Source: DRVV01 sp964487415 | GTDB lineage: Archaea; Thermoproteota; Bathyarchaeia; Bathyarchaeales; Bathycorpusculaceae | Assembly (NCBI GenBank): GCA_964487415.1 | Contig: CAZAPQ010000017.1 | Location: forward strand, 1-64,000 | Direction: 5' to 3' | Length of the DNA: 64,000 bases | Shown: positions 17,758 through 27,249 of the stretch, one piece after another | How the letters are laid out: every line of letters begins with the position of its first letter | Position numbering within the stretch: position 1 is the first letter of the stretch | Notes under the pieces: generated by a model | Seen by the model: the letters and a program-made list of their open reading frames with translations, nothing else | Databases searched by the model: none | What the model was told of the DNA's origin: nothing | Made by a program: the position numbers and the translations under genes

Positions 17758-18629
17758 AAATAGCCATTATAGGCGCTGGGAGGATGGGCAAATGGTTTGC
17801 AAAGTTCTTTTTAGAACAGGGTTTTTCCGTGATTGTTTCGGACAAAGACCCTGAAAAACTAGCGAAAATAGCTGAGGAATTAAATAATATTAAGATCACA
17901 AGCAATATAGAGGCTGTTCAAAGCGCAGATAGAATTCTAATATGCGTGCCCATTGACAATTTTGAGGATGTTGTAAGCGAAATTCAACCATACATCCGCC
18001 GAAACCATGAGATAATGGATATCTGCTCTGTAAAAGAAAGGCCTGTAGAATTAATGCATAAGTACATAAAAACGGGGACGATCTTGGGCATGCATCCTAT
18101 GTTTGGACCAGGCGTCAAAAGCATCAAAAATCAGAATTTTATTTTAACACCAACTAACGCCAAAGAGGAGATGCTTGCAAAGAGTTTTGGAGAATGGCTA
18201 AAAAGTAAAGGCGCAAGGGTTTACTTCATGACGCCGAAAGAGCATGATGAACTAATGTCAATTGTACTCGGTCTTCCATACTTTTTAAGCTATGTTACCT
18301 GCGATACTCTAATTAGCTGCGGAAAATTCTCTGAAGCAAAAAAGGCCGCTGGCCCCAGCTACAAGCTTTTATTAACTCTTGTTGAGGCTTTAGTCTCTGA
18401 AGAGGCTGAATTTGCAGCAAGCCTACAAATGAGTCTTCCAAAAGTGGACGAAGTTGCTGACCTGTTTTTAGAAAAAGTTAAAGAATGGCTGGAGGTTATA
18501 AAGCGGAAGGATAAAATGGCTTTTATCGGTAGGGTCAAATATTTTAAAGGCGAACTGGCGAAATCTGATCCAGATTATTCTAGAACTTATGAAATTATGT
18601 ATAAGATACTTGAAGCAATCAAAAGTTAA
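17754..18629 (+). CDS. tyrA: Prephenate dehydrogenase
   Basis: Oxidative decarboxylation of prephenate to 4-hydroxyphenylpyruvate. The NAD motif is IGAGRMGKWFA (residues 6-16); CSVKERP near residue 96 and MHPMFGPG near residue 116 with the catalytic His are typical of TyrA. 291 residues with no fused mutase or ACT domain. The ATGA overlap with the aminotransferase suggests coupling. Its end overlaps the convergent pheA end by 11 bases. Confidence 0.9.
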   Translation: MKIAIIGAGRMGKWFAKFFLEQGFSVIVSDKDPEKLAKIAEELNNIKITSNIEAVQSADRILICVPIDNFEDVVSEIQPYIRRNHEIMDICSVKERPVELMHKYIKTGTILGMHPMFGPGVKSIKNQNFILTPTNAKEEMLAKSFGEWLKSKGARVYFMTPKEHDELMSIVLGLPYFLSYVTCDTLISCGKFSEAKKAAGPSYKLLLTLVEALVSEEAEFAASLQMSLPKVDEVADLFLEKVKEWLEVIKRKDKMAFIGRVKYFKGELAKSDPDYSRTYEIMYKILEAIKS

Positions 18630-19455
18630 AATTAGAATCTTCCACAGAAGCAGCTTTATATGAACCAAGGATTTTCAAGAATGTTGTTTTGCTCTTTATA
18701 GCCTCTAAAGCCTCCTGACATCTCTTTTCAGTTCTGTGGCCCTCAAAGTCTAAGTAGAAATTGTATTCCCAAGGGGTTTTCTTCGTTGGTCTTGACTCTA
18801 TCTTTGTCAGGTTTATGTTCCTTGTAGCAAATTCCCCCAGTACACTATATAATGCGCCTGGATAAGATTTTATGGAGAAGATTATAGAAGTTTTATCTTT
18901 TCCCGTGAAGGGAGCATCACTTTTTGATAGGACAAAGAAGCGCGTATAATTATTTGGAGAATCTCCTATATCCTGGGCAATAACACTCATTCCATAAATT
19001 CTTGCAGCCCTCTCGCTGGCTATAGCCCCCGTGTCCCTTAGACCCTCCTCTTTTATCATTTTTACACTCCCAGCAGTATCATATGTTGGGATAACCCTGA
19101 AATTCAGCCTTTCAAGAAATCTCCTACATTGAGCTAAGGCTTGTGGATGGGAGTATACTGTTTTTATGTCCTTTAGTTCTGTTCCAGGATGAGATATTAG
19201 ACAGTGGACAATCTTAATTATTACCTCACCGCAGACCTTCAGGTCGTGGATTAGGAAAAGATCGTATGTTTGGTTTACGCTTCCCTCTAAAGAATTTTCC
19301 ACTGGAACAACGCCATAATCCACTTCGCCAGTTTCAACACTCTTAAAGACATCAGAGAGATCTCTGCATGGTTTTATCTCAACAGACGGGCTGAAGTATG
19401 TGTAAACTGCAATTTCGCTATAGGCACCTACTTCCCCTTGAAAGGCAACACGCAT
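18619..19455 (-). CDS. pheA: Prephenate dehydratase
   Basis: Converts prephenate to phenylpyruvate. FQGEVGAYSEIA near residue 4, PVENSLEGSV near residue 57, HPQALAQCRRFL near residue 108, and YDTAGSVKMI near residue 125 are characteristic. The C-terminal ACT domain has ESRPTKKTPWEYNFYLD near residue 222, where the ESRP motif normally binds phenylalanine for feedback. 278 residues. It lies four bases after leuA at the tail of the minus-strand branched-chain operon, not in the aromatic operon, so its transcription may follow ilv/leu control. Confidence 0.93.
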   Translation of the reverse strand: MRVAFQGEVGAYSEIAVYTYFSPSVEIKPCRDLSDVFKSVETGEVDYGVVPVENSLEGSVNQTYDLFLIHDLKVCGEVIIKIVHCLISHPGTELKDIKTVYSHPQALAQCRRFLERLNFRVIPTYDTAGSVKMIKEEGLRDTGAIASERAARIYGMSVIAQDIGDSPNNYTRFFVLSKSDAPFTGKDKTSIIFSIKSYPGALYSVLGEFATRNINLTKIESRPTKKTPWEYNFYLDFEGHRTEKRCQEALEAIKSKTTFLKILGSYKAASVEDSNFNF

Positions 19456-19459
19456 ATCC

Positions 19460-20968
19460 TTACTTCCCCGACGCCCGCCTTAATAGACATCTATTTATTC
19501 CTTCAATCATGGCTTCCACACTTGCTCTGACGATATCCTCATTCACTCCCCTGGCAGACACGATGTTTCCATATTTATCTTCAACCTTTACCATTACTTC
19601 GGCCACCGCGTCTGAACCGCCTGTCAGCGCCTCAAGGCGGTATTCACGTAACTTTACGTCTGCTAGGCTTCCTATGATTTTTTGTATGGCCTTTATCGCG
19701 GCATCCACGGGTCCTACCCCTGTCTCCGCAGCCAGATACTCCTTACCATCCACCACGAGTTTAACTGAGGCCATTGGAACAATGTTCATTCCAGTTACCA
19801 CGGCTAAATCCTTCAGTAAAACAATCTTCTTATCTTGAACAATTTCACCCATAACTGCCCTTGCTATGGCCAACAAGTCAGCGTCAGTCACAACTTTGCC
19901 CTTGTCGCCTAGCTCTTTCACCCTTCTTACAATGGTCTTAAGCTGTTCTTTGTCGGGGTATATCCCTGACTCCTCAAGCTGTGCTTTTATGCCATGTTTT
20001 CCGGCAAGCTTACCTGCTTCAAGCCTTCTTTTCTGCCCTACAAGTTCAGGATTTATAGGCTCAAAGGTTTGCGGCTCAACAACTACTCCCCGAGTGTGCA
20101 CGCCAGATTTATGAGAAAAAGCATTTTCACCCACAATTGCCTTGTTAGGCGGTATTGGTATTCCCGTGAGCCTTGAAACAAGCTTAGAGGTGCTGTAAAG
20201 TAAGCGTGTATTGATCCTAGTTTCATATTTATACAAGGCTTGAAGGGACATTACGACCTCTTCTAGAGAGGCATTCCCAGCCCTTTCGCCTATTCCATTC
20301 ACGGTAACATGAACTTGGGTAGCGCCAGCTTCAACGGCAGCCAAGGAATTAGCAACGGCCATCCCGAAGTCGTCGTGGCAATGAACGCTTATTGGAACGT
20401 GTACTAAATCTTTTATCTCCGCTATGAGTTTCTTCATGGCTGTAGGAAACATAACTCCAACCGTGTCGGGAATATTAATTCTATCGGCTCCTGCGTCTTC
20501 GGCGGCCTTGCATAGCCTTTTTAGGAAATCGAGGTTCGCTCTCGTTGCATCCATTGGCGAGAACTCGCATATAAAACCATGATCTTTTATATACTGAACG
20601 GCGTCAATGGCGGCTTGAATTACCTGTTCATGGGTCATATTTAGGGCATGCTTGATTTGAACATCAGAAGCTGAAACAAAAGTGTGCACAGAATCTACAT
20701 CGCATTGAATTGCAGCGTCTATATCCTCGCGTATGGTCCTTGCGAGGGCGCATATTTCGGCCTTCAGCCCCGCTTTAGCTATTTCCTTTACCGCAGCCTT
20801 TTCACCCTCTGAAGACATTGGGGAACCGGCTTCAATGGCATCTACTCCCAGCACATCAAGCTGGCGGGCGATCTCAAGTTTCTCCTCTATACTTAGAGAC
20901 ACACCTGGCGTTTGCTCTCCATCTCGAAGGGTTGTATCAAAAATGCGTATGTACGTCATTAAACTCAT
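19460..20968 (-). CDS. leuA: 2-isopropylmalate synthase or citramalate synthase (LeuA family, first paralogue)
   Basis: Condenses acetyl-CoA with a 2-keto acid. DTTLRDGEQTPGVSL near residue 10, HCHDDFGMAVANSLAA near residue 206, GNASLEEV near residue 235, and a C-terminal LeuA-type regulatory domain from about residue 375 with VGPVDAAIKAI. 502 residues. It follows leuB directly in an operon with leuC and leuD, which favours 2-isopropylmalate synthase. The paralogue at 27.2-28.8 kb has the same architecture, so which one makes citramalate for isoleucine, or homocitrate, cannot be settled by motif. Met4 (20959) is an alternative start. Confidence 0.82.
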   Translation of the reverse strand: MSLMTYIRIFDTTLRDGEQTPGVSLSIEEKLEIARQLDVLGVDAIEAGSPMSSEGEKAAVKEIAKAGLKAEICALARTIREDIDAAIQCDVDSVHTFVSASDVQIKHALNMTHEQVIQAAIDAVQYIKDHGFICEFSPMDATRANLDFLKRLCKAAEDAGADRINIPDTVGVMFPTAMKKLIAEIKDLVHVPISVHCHDDFGMAVANSLAAVEAGATQVHVTVNGIGERAGNASLEEVVMSLQALYKYETRINTRLLYSTSKLVSRLTGIPIPPNKAIVGENAFSHKSGVHTRGVVVEPQTFEPINPELVGQKRRLEAGKLAGKHGIKAQLEESGIYPDKEQLKTIVRRVKELGDKGKVVTDADLLAIARAVMGEIVQDKKIVLLKDLAVVTGMNIVPMASVKLVVDGKEYLAAETGVGPVDAAIKAIQKIIGSLADVKLREYRLEALTGGSDAVAEVMVKVEDKYGNIVSARGVNEDIVRASVEAMIEGINRCLLRRASGK

Positions 20969-20974
20969 ACCCCT

Positions 20975-22024
20975 TTAAAGCAGCTTTTTAGCTTGCATTC
21001 TAAGGATTTCCTCAGCTATGGCTTCACCCATCTCGATAGTTGTGGCCTTACCGCCGAAATCTGGAACCACCTTATCGGAATGCAAAGTCTTAACAACAGC
21101 ATCTTCAACAGCTTTAGCGGATAATATACATCTCGGATCATTGTATCTTTCGCCCAACCATTCAAGCATCATTTTAGCCGCCAGTATCATGGAGCAAGGA
21201 TTTGCGGTTTGCTTTCCGGCTCTTGTAGGGGCGGAACCATGAATAGGTTCAAAGATTGCATAGTTGTCGCCTATATTTGCTCCTGGGGCCATACCCAGCC
21301 CTCCAACAAGTTGGGCAGCCTCATCTGAGAGAATGTCGCCGAACATGTTAGTGGTCACTATCACATCGTAGTCTTGCGGGGACTTTATCAAGCGCATTGA
21401 AGCTGCGTCTACGTATTGCTCCTCAAAGGTTATGTCAGGATATTGTTTTGCCACCTCCCTACACACAGCTGCAAAGAGGCCGCATGTTAAACGCATAACA
21501 TTCGCCTTATGAATTGCCGTCACTTTCTTCTTCTTGTTTCGTCTCCTACAAATCTCAAAAGCCATTCTAGCGATACGCTCCGACCCCCTTCTGGTTATTA
21601 CACGTAAACAGATAGCTGTATTCCCATCAAGAGAAAACTCTAATCCTCTGTAAACATCTTCGGTATTCTCTCTTACAAATACAAAGTCTATGTCCGGTCT
21701 GATGGAGTAGGCGGGCAAATAAGCCTTTATGGGGCGTATATTTGCGTAAAGATCAAACATTAACCTTAATTTAACTATGACATCAGCAGCAGTTTCACCC
21801 ACGGGACCCTTTAAACATGCATGAGAGTTCTTTATCGCTTGCATGGTTTCATCTGGGAGGGCGACGCCTCTTTTTTTGAAGCACTCATCCCCCGCTTCTG
21901 CTTGAACGATGTCAAGTTTTAAATTAGCCTTTTCTTGAACGGCATCTAAAACTTTCAAAGTCGCGTCTGTTAACTCCGGGCCTATACCATCGCCTGGGAT
22001 AACAACTATCTTATAAGAGCTCAT
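20975..22024 (-). CDS. leuB: 3-isopropylmalate dehydrogenase
   Basis: NAD-dependent oxidative decarboxylase of the isocitrate/isopropylmalate dehydrogenase family. PGDGIGPE near residue 9, FVRENTEDVYRG near residue 115 and IHKANVMRLT near residue 170 are present, with TTNMFGDILSDEAAQ near residue 225 and EPIHGSAP near residue 260. 349 residues. It overlaps leuD by four bases. Archaeal members often accept methylmalate for the citramalate pathway; homoisocitrate is a less likely alternative given the leuCD context. Confidence 0.87.
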   Translation of the reverse strand: MSSYKIVVIPGDGIGPELTDATLKVLDAVQEKANLKLDIVQAEAGDECFKKRGVALPDETMQAIKNSHACLKGPVGETAADVIVKLRLMFDLYANIRPIKAYLPAYSIRPDIDFVFVRENTEDVYRGLEFSLDGNTAICLRVITRRGSERIARMAFEICRRRNKKKKVTAIHKANVMRLTCGLFAAVCREVAKQYPDITFEEQYVDAASMRLIKSPQDYDVIVTTNMFGDILSDEAAQLVGGLGMAPGANIGDNYAIFEPIHGSAPTRAGKQTANPCSMILAAKMMLEWLGERYNDPRCILSAKAVEDAVVKTLHSDKVVPDFGGKATTIEMGEAIAEEILRMQAKKLL

Positions 22025-22515
22025 CTTCCGCTTAGCCGCCTCCTTAGATTTTCTATTAAACCTCCATCACGTAGGATCTCCATAATAAACGGCGGAAATT
22101 TAGGGAATGAAAAGATAGCATTTCTTGTCTTGTTTTGGATTAATCCTTCTTCCAAATTCACCACCAATTCATCGCCATCATCAGCAATATTTGGGGCATC
22201 GCACTCTACAACGGGCAAGCCTATGTTTATTGCGTTTCTATAGAAAATTCTTGCCAAAGACAATGCAATCACACATTTAACACCTGCATGTTTTAACGCC
22301 AATGGAGCGTGCTCCCGGCTTGAACCACATCCAAAATTGTGGCCGGCTACTAGTATCACTCCATTCTTAGCCCTTGAATAGAAGTTTGGATCCAAGCCCT
22401 CCATTGCATGACGGGCAAGCTCTTCTGGATTAAGTAAAACCAAGTATTTCGCTGGAATTATGACGTCTGTGTCAATGTTGTCGCCGAACTTAACAGTTTT
22501 TCCTGAAATTATCAT
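22021..22515 (-). CDS. leuD: 3-isopropylmalate dehydratase small subunit
   Basis: Small (swivel) subunit of the aconitase-family isomerase paired with the leuC product. NIDTDVIIPAKYLVL near residues 14-28 includes the specificity loop YLVL, close to the YLV-type loop known for isopropylmalate isomerases. GHNFGCGSSREHAP lies near residue 57. 164 residues. A GGAGG ribosome site precedes the ATG, and leuC ends three bases upstream. Confidence 0.9.
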   Translation of the reverse strand: MIISGKTVKFGDNIDTDVIIPAKYLVLLNPEELARHAMEGLDPNFYSRAKNGVILVAGHNFGCGSSREHAPLALKHAGVKCVIALSLARIFYRNAINIGLPVVECDAPNIADDGDELVVNLEEGLIQNKTRNAIFSFPKFPPFIMEILRDGGLIENLRRRLSGR

Positions 22516-22518
22516 GTA

Positions 22519-23778
22519 TTAAACCTCCAGTTTCCTTGGGTCAGTAATCTTACCAGTTATAGCTGAGGCTGCGACAGTGGCTGGTGAGGCCAAGTAAATC
22601 TTAGCCTTTGCACTACCCATTCTTCCAATGAAGTTCCTATTTGAGGAGCTTATGCATATTTCATCAGAGGCTAGTATGCCCAAGTGTCCTCCAAGACAAG
22701 GACCACATGTTGGATTACATACCACAGCTCCCGATTCTACAAAAATTTCAATAAGGCCTTCTCTTAGGGCTTGCTGGTAAATAGTTCTGGAGGCAGGTAT
22801 TACAAGAAGTCGTGTACCTCTCTTGACTTTTCGTCCCTTTAGAATTTGCGCCGCTAAACGTAAATCCTCAATGCGCCCGTTGGTACACGAGCCAATAAAT
22901 GCTTGATTAACTTCGATGCCTTCGACATCGTTCACGCTTTTAACATTATCCACAGAGTTGGGACAAGCAACATGAGGCCCAAGACTAGTAACATCTATAT
23001 TCATTATCTTTTCGTAGGAGGCGTCAGGGTCGCTTCTTAGGAATTCTGTATGCTTTAGCCCTAAATATTCTAATGTTATTTCATCGGGTGCGATTATTCC
23101 ATTTTTAGCACCCATCTCCACGGCCATATTGCAAATAGTCATTCTTCCGTCGATGCTCATTTTTTGAATCGTTGGACCTGCAAATTCTATGCTTTTATAT
23201 GTTGCCCCATTAGCACCAATTTTTCCGATTATATAAAGAATCAGATCCTTCGGTGTCACAAATTTCTGGAAATCGCCTACCACGTTTATTTTAATTGCCT
23301 CTGGAACCTTGAGCCATATTTTCCCAGTGGCAAAAACAGCTGCTGCTTCGGTGGAGCCTATGCCCGTTGCAAAGGCGCCTAGGGCTCCATAAGTGCATGT
23401 ATGAGAGTCCGCCCCGACTATTAGATTACCGGGTTTCACGTAGCCCTTCTCAACCATGATTTGGTGGCAAATTCCCTCCCCTACATCATAAAATCCTTCT
23501 ATTCCCTGCTCCTTGGCAAATATTCGCAAAATTTTATGAAGTTCCGCGGCTTTCTCGGAGTTTGCGGGGGCTAAATGGTCGAGGATAATAGCTATTTTAC
23601 TTGCGTCCCACACCTTTTTTACGCCAATTTTCCTAAAAGCTTCAACTGCAAGCGGTCCTGTTAGATCGTTAACCATAACAGAATCTACTTTAGCTTCCAC
23701 GATTTCCCTTGGGTATACAATCTCCCTGCCTGAGGCTTTAGCCAAAATTTTTTCGGTGATGTTCACAGCGCAAACCAC
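22519..23778 (-). CDS. leuC: 3-isopropylmalate dehydratase large subunit
   Basis: Large [4Fe-4S] subunit of isopropylmalate isomerase. Cluster ligands are in GSCTNGRIEDL near residue 300 and NPTCGPCLGGH near residue 358; GADSHTCTYGALGAFATGIG lies near residue 122. 419 residues from a GTG start; a second in-frame GTG at 23766 gives MNITEKILAKASG, closer to the usual opening. Together with leuD it forms the leucine-type isomerase, distinct from the second pair at 58.9-60.6 kb. Confidence 0.9.
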   Translation of the reverse strand: MVCAVNITEKILAKASGREIVYPREIVEAKVDSVMVNDLTGPLAVEAFRKIGVKKVWDASKIAIILDHLAPANSEKAAELHKILRIFAKEQGIEGFYDVGEGICHQIMVEKGYVKPGNLIVGADSHTCTYGALGAFATGIGSTEAAAVFATGKIWLKVPEAIKINVVGDFQKFVTPKDLILYIIGKIGANGATYKSIEFAGPTIQKMSIDGRMTICNMAVEMGAKNGIIAPDEITLEYLGLKHTEFLRSDPDASYEKIMNIDVTSLGPHVACPNSVDNVKSVNDVEGIEVNQAFIGSCTNGRIEDLRLAAQILKGRKVKRGTRLLVIPASRTIYQQALREGLIEIFVESGAVVCNPTCGPCLGGHLGILASDEICISSSNRNFIGRMGSAKAKIYLASPATVAASAITGKITDPRKLEV

Positions 23779-23793
23779 GCTGAAATGTAAATG

Positions 23794-24783
23794 TTATCTT
23801 TCAATGCCAGCCATTTTTCTTATAAATCTACCCACTTTTTCAATTTGATGTTCCTCAATATTCTTCATCAGGGAATCCAAAACTTCCCTCGCATTGGCGC
23901 TTTTTGCCATCCATTCTTTGGCAAATTCACCACTCTGAACATCTTTGACGACTTTTTTCATGTTGTTTTTAACATGCTCGTCGATTACTTTTGGACCAAC
24001 CGTTAATCCGCCATACTTTGCAGTGTCTGAAACAGCTTTTAGCATTCCAACGAAGCCCTTCTGGTATATTAGATCCATTATCAGCTTAGCTTCATTGCAT
24101 ACTTCGAAATAGGCAAGTTCAGGTTGATATCCAGCCTCAACAAGCACCTCGAAGCCCTTCTTAATTAATTCTATCAATCCTCCGACCAAAACGGCCTGTT
24201 CGCCGACTAGATCAGTTTCGGTTTCCTCCTTAAAGGTCGTCTCTAACACTCCGGCTCTAGTACATCCAAGACTCTTTGCAATTGCCAACGCTGTATCCAA
24301 CGCTTTTCCAGATGCGTTTTGATGGACAGCCACAAGGGCGGGAACGCCAAAACCTTCAAGGTATGTTTCACGAAGTCTTGGTCCAGGGGACTTTGGGGCA
24401 ACCATTATGACATCAACATGGGGCGGAGGAACTATTTGCTTGAAGTGAATGTTAAAGCCGTGGGAGAAGCATAGGGACTTCTTATTAATCATGTAGGGAG
24501 CTATCTGACTGTTATAAACCGTTGGTTGCTCTAAATCTGGAATCAGCATATGCACTATGTCAGCTTTTTGAGCGGCCACCGATATTGGATATACTTCAAA
24601 GCCGTCTTTAACAGCCAAATCCCATGATTTGCCGCCTGGTCTCAACCCAATTATGACTTTAACACCTGAGTCTCGCATGTTCTGAGCTTGAGCTTTTCCT
24701 TGGCTGCCATAACCGATTACAGCGATGACTTTGCCTTCTAAGGGCTTTAAGGTTACATCGGCATCATAATATACTTTCACCAT
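23794..24783 (-). CDS. ilvC: Ketol-acid reductoisomerase
   Basis: Isomerises and reduces acetolactate or acetohydroxybutyrate. The NAD(P) motif is GYGSQGKAQAQNMRDSG near residues 24-40, and class I KARI metal ligands lie in the knotted C-terminal domain around DLVGEQAVLVGG (near residue 190). 329 residues, short class I type. The start is placed at 24783 because GAGGTG lies just upstream; an ATG at 24798 overlapping ilvN is less likely. It lies between ilvN and leuC. Confidence 0.94.
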   Translation of the reverse strand: MVKVYYDADVTLKPLEGKVIAVIGYGSQGKAQAQNMRDSGVKVIIGLRPGGKSWDLAVKDGFEVYPISVAAQKADIVHMLIPDLEQPTVYNSQIAPYMINKKSLCFSHGFNIHFKQIVPPPHVDVIMVAPKSPGPRLRETYLEGFGVPALVAVHQNASGKALDTALAIAKSLGCTRAGVLETTFKEETETDLVGEQAVLVGGLIELIKKGFEVLVEAGYQPELAYFEVCNEAKLIMDLIYQKGFVGMLKAVSDTAKYGGLTVGPKVIDEHVKNNMKKVVKDVQSGEFAKEWMAKSANAREVLDSLMKNIEEHQIEKVGRFIRKMAGIER

Positions 24784-24794
24784 TCTTCCGCACC

Positions 24795-25310
24795 TCATTC
24801 TATACCGTTAATTTTTATCGATTGGGGACCCCTTGACAGGGCAACTATCCCCGTTCTGGCAAGTTCCTTTAAACCAAAGGATTGCATCAGATTGATAAAC
24901 GCATCTATTTTGTTAGGGTCGCCTGTGATCTCCACTGTTAAAGTTTCATGAGAAGCGTCTACGATATGACCTCTAAATATGTCCACGTAATGGAGTACAT
25001 CAGCCCTAACTTTTGAATCTGGAACATTAATTTTTACTAAGGCCAATTCCCTACCCACCGTGTTTGCTGGATCCAAGATACTAACTTTCACAACATCTAT
25101 GAGCTTCTTAAGTTGTTTTACAAGCTGTTCAACGGTCTTATCATCACCTTTTATGGTTATGGTCATTCTAGCAAGTTCTCCATTGATGGGCCCAACGGTT
25201 ATGCTGTCGATGTTAAAATTTCTCCTACGGAACATGTTTGAAACACTGTAAAGCACACCTGGCCTATTTTCGACTATGGCCGCTATTATGTGGCTTTTTT
25301 CTTCACCCAT
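24795..25310 (-). CDS. ilvN: Acetolactate synthase small (regulatory) subunit
   Basis: Regulatory partner of IlvB. An N-terminal ACT domain opens with AAIVENRPGVLYSVSNMFRR (residues 10-29), a valine-binding type, and a second ACT-like region includes VDASHETLTVEITG near residue 118. 171 residues, normal for stand-alone IlvN. It starts five bases after ilvB. Confidence 0.93.
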   Translation of the reverse strand: MGEEKSHIIAAIVENRPGVLYSVSNMFRRRNFNIDSITVGPINGELARMTITIKGDDKTVEQLVKQLKKLIDVVKVSILDPANTVGRELALVKINVPDSKVRADVLHYVDIFRGHIVDASHETLTVEITGDPNKIDAFINLMQSFGLKELARTGIVALSRGPQSIKINGIE

Positions 25311-25314
25311 ATAA

Positions 25315-27015
25315 TCACCCTATCAGCATTTCATTTAATCCCCTCTCCGGAGGAACCATTGGAAGAACGTCCTCCTCAGGCGACACTGGCACATCTATAA
25401 CAGTGGTTACGTCGCTTTTCATGGCAGCTTTAACAGCCTTCTTAAAATCCTCAAGGCTGGCAACCCTAATGCCCTGGGCACCATAAGCCTCCGCAAGTTT
25501 AACAAAATCTGGAACCCGCCCAAGCTTAACCGCAATATATCGCCTACCATAAAAAAGTCTCTGCCACTGAGCAACCATCCCAAGCACCGAGTTATTTAAA
25601 ATTATGACAATAACGGGTATTTCCTCCTCCACGGAACATGCTAACTCCTGCTCAGTCATTATGAAACTACCATCTCCGGCAATATCCACCACTATCCTAT
25701 CCGGGCACGCAACCTTAGCGCCAAGCGCCGCAGGAAAACCAAAACCCATCGTGCCTAATCCACCGGAAGTGATGTATGTCCTCGGTCTAATCACTTGAAA
25801 GTGAAGTGCAGCCCACATTTGATTTTGGCCAACTTCGGTAGTTATTATAGCATCTTCTGGAAGTAGTTCTCTAAGAGTTCTCAACAAAACTTTTGGGCTT
25901 AAATCGGCGTTGCTGACGAAGTTTTTGGCAAATGTTTCCTTTACTTCCTTAATCCTCTTAACCCATGGCGTCTCAGTTTTTTGGGTTCTCAGATTCTCAG
26001 TTAACGCCATATGAATTGCCTTTAACGCTTTTTTGGCGTCGGCAACTATCGGCACGTCAGGTTCTATATTCTTACTTATTTCAGCAGGATCTATGTCTAC
26101 GTGGATTATTTTTGCGTCCTTACAAAAAGTGTCAAGTCTACCAGTGCTTCTATCAGCAAACCTCGTACCTACGGCAAGCAGGACGTCAGCCTCTAAAATT
26201 AGCTTGTTCGCAACAGGATTTCCATGCATCCCGATATGTCCCATCGCCAACGGATGATTTTCTGGGAAGCAGCCCTTGCCCATCAACGTGGTTGCAACGG
26301 GGGCCTGTATAAACTCGGCTAACTCAAGAAGCTCCTGGAAGGCACCGGAAATTGTAATTCCACCACCAGCCAAAATCACAGGCCTTTCAGCATTTAAAAG
26401 CAGTTCCGCAGCCTTCTTAACTTGAAGGGGATGCGGATCCGTCACGTACTTATAACCTCTAATCTTAAGCATACTTGAAAAGTCCATTTCCGCCGTATCC
26501 ATTTGAACATCTTTTGGCAGATCCAATAGAACAGGCCCAGGTCTGCCGGTAGTTGCTATGTAGAAGGCCGTTTTAATGGCCTTCGGAATTTCAGCAGCGC
26601 TTCTGACCTGATAATTGAATTTTGTTATCGGCGTCGTTATCCCAATTATGTCTGCTTCTTGAAAAGCGTCCTTCCCTATCATGTAGGAAGAGCTTGCGCT
26701 ACGGGTGCTTACCTGCCCAGTTAACGCTATAATTGGGGAGGAATCCATGTAGGCATTAGCGATTCCGGTAACAAGGTTTGTGGCGCCTGGACCTGAAGTC
26801 GCCATGCAAACCCCTGGCCTGCCAGTAACGCGGGCATAACCATCTGCTGCGTGAGCAGCGCATTGCTCATGCCTCGACAGGATATGCCTTATATCCGAAT
26901 CGTATAGGGCGTCGTAAGTGGGCATTATTGCCCCGCCGATGATACCGAATATCACCTTAACGCCTTGCTGTCTCAAAGACTCTACGAGAGCCCGGGCACC
27001 TGACATTTTAGTCAT
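25315..27015 (-). CDS. ilvB: Acetolactate synthase large subunit
   Basis: Thiamine-diphosphate enzyme forming acetolactate and acetohydroxybutyrate. The catalytic Glu is in RHEQCAAHAADGYAR near residue 48. GPGATNLVTGIANAYMDS near residue 75 and the ThDP/Mg motif DIAGDGSFIMTEQEL near residue 445 are clear. 566 residues. Head of the eight-gene minus-strand operon. The start ATG is preceded by GGAGGAGAT and overlaps, as ATGA, the stop of a possible 36-codon upstream ORF. Confidence 0.95.
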   Translation of the reverse strand: MTKMSGARALVESLRQQGVKVIFGIIGGAIMPTYDALYDSDIRHILSRHEQCAAHAADGYARVTGRPGVCMATSGPGATNLVTGIANAYMDSSPIIALTGQVSTRSASSSYMIGKDAFQEADIIGITTPITKFNYQVRSAAEIPKAIKTAFYIATTGRPGPVLLDLPKDVQMDTAEMDFSSMLKIRGYKYVTDPHPLQVKKAAELLLNAERPVILAGGGITISGAFQELLELAEFIQAPVATTLMGKGCFPENHPLAMGHIGMHGNPVANKLILEADVLLAVGTRFADRSTGRLDTFCKDAKIIHVDIDPAEISKNIEPDVPIVADAKKALKAIHMALTENLRTQKTETPWVKRIKEVKETFAKNFVSNADLSPKVLLRTLRELLPEDAIITTEVGQNQMWAALHFQVIRPRTYITSGGLGTMGFGFPAALGAKVACPDRIVVDIAGDGSFIMTEQELACSVEEEIPVIVIILNNSVLGMVAQWQRLFYGRRYIAVKLGRVPDFVKLAEAYGAQGIRVASLEDFKKAVKAAMKSDVTTVIDVPVSPEEDVLPMVPPERGLNEMLIG

Positions 27016-27249
27016 CTAGCTATCTCCTCCATTTTGTAGCTAAAACAACATAATTCAGGAAGATTTGATGAGAATCGGGAGATATTGTGGATTCCTTGGA
27101 TCCTTTGCAAAATCCAAGGCATTTTATACTTGGAGGAAGCGATCCCTCATCTCTATACCTCGTCGAACGACTGCTACGCATTGGAGTTTCATATTTAAAA
27201 AGTTTTCGGTCTACTAATCAGTAAACAGTCTCGTAGCGCTGCCATTCAA
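27016..27249 (-). promoter_or_regulatory. Leader and control region of the ilv-leu operon
   Basis: This 234-base gap holds two TATA candidates on the minus strand (about 27190-27205, and the stronger AAGTATAAAAT near 27120-27130). A perfect inverted repeat CCTTGGAT (27094-27101) / ATCCAAGG (27112-27119), centred on TTTGCAAA, would lie at the start site of the stronger promoter. Downstream, TATCTCC can pair with GGAGATA of the ilvB ribosome site. If the upper promoter is used, the transcript also contains a 53-codon ORF (27020-27181) and an Ile-containing 36-codon ORF (27012-27122) that ends in an ATGA overlap with ilvB. Confidence 0.45.
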
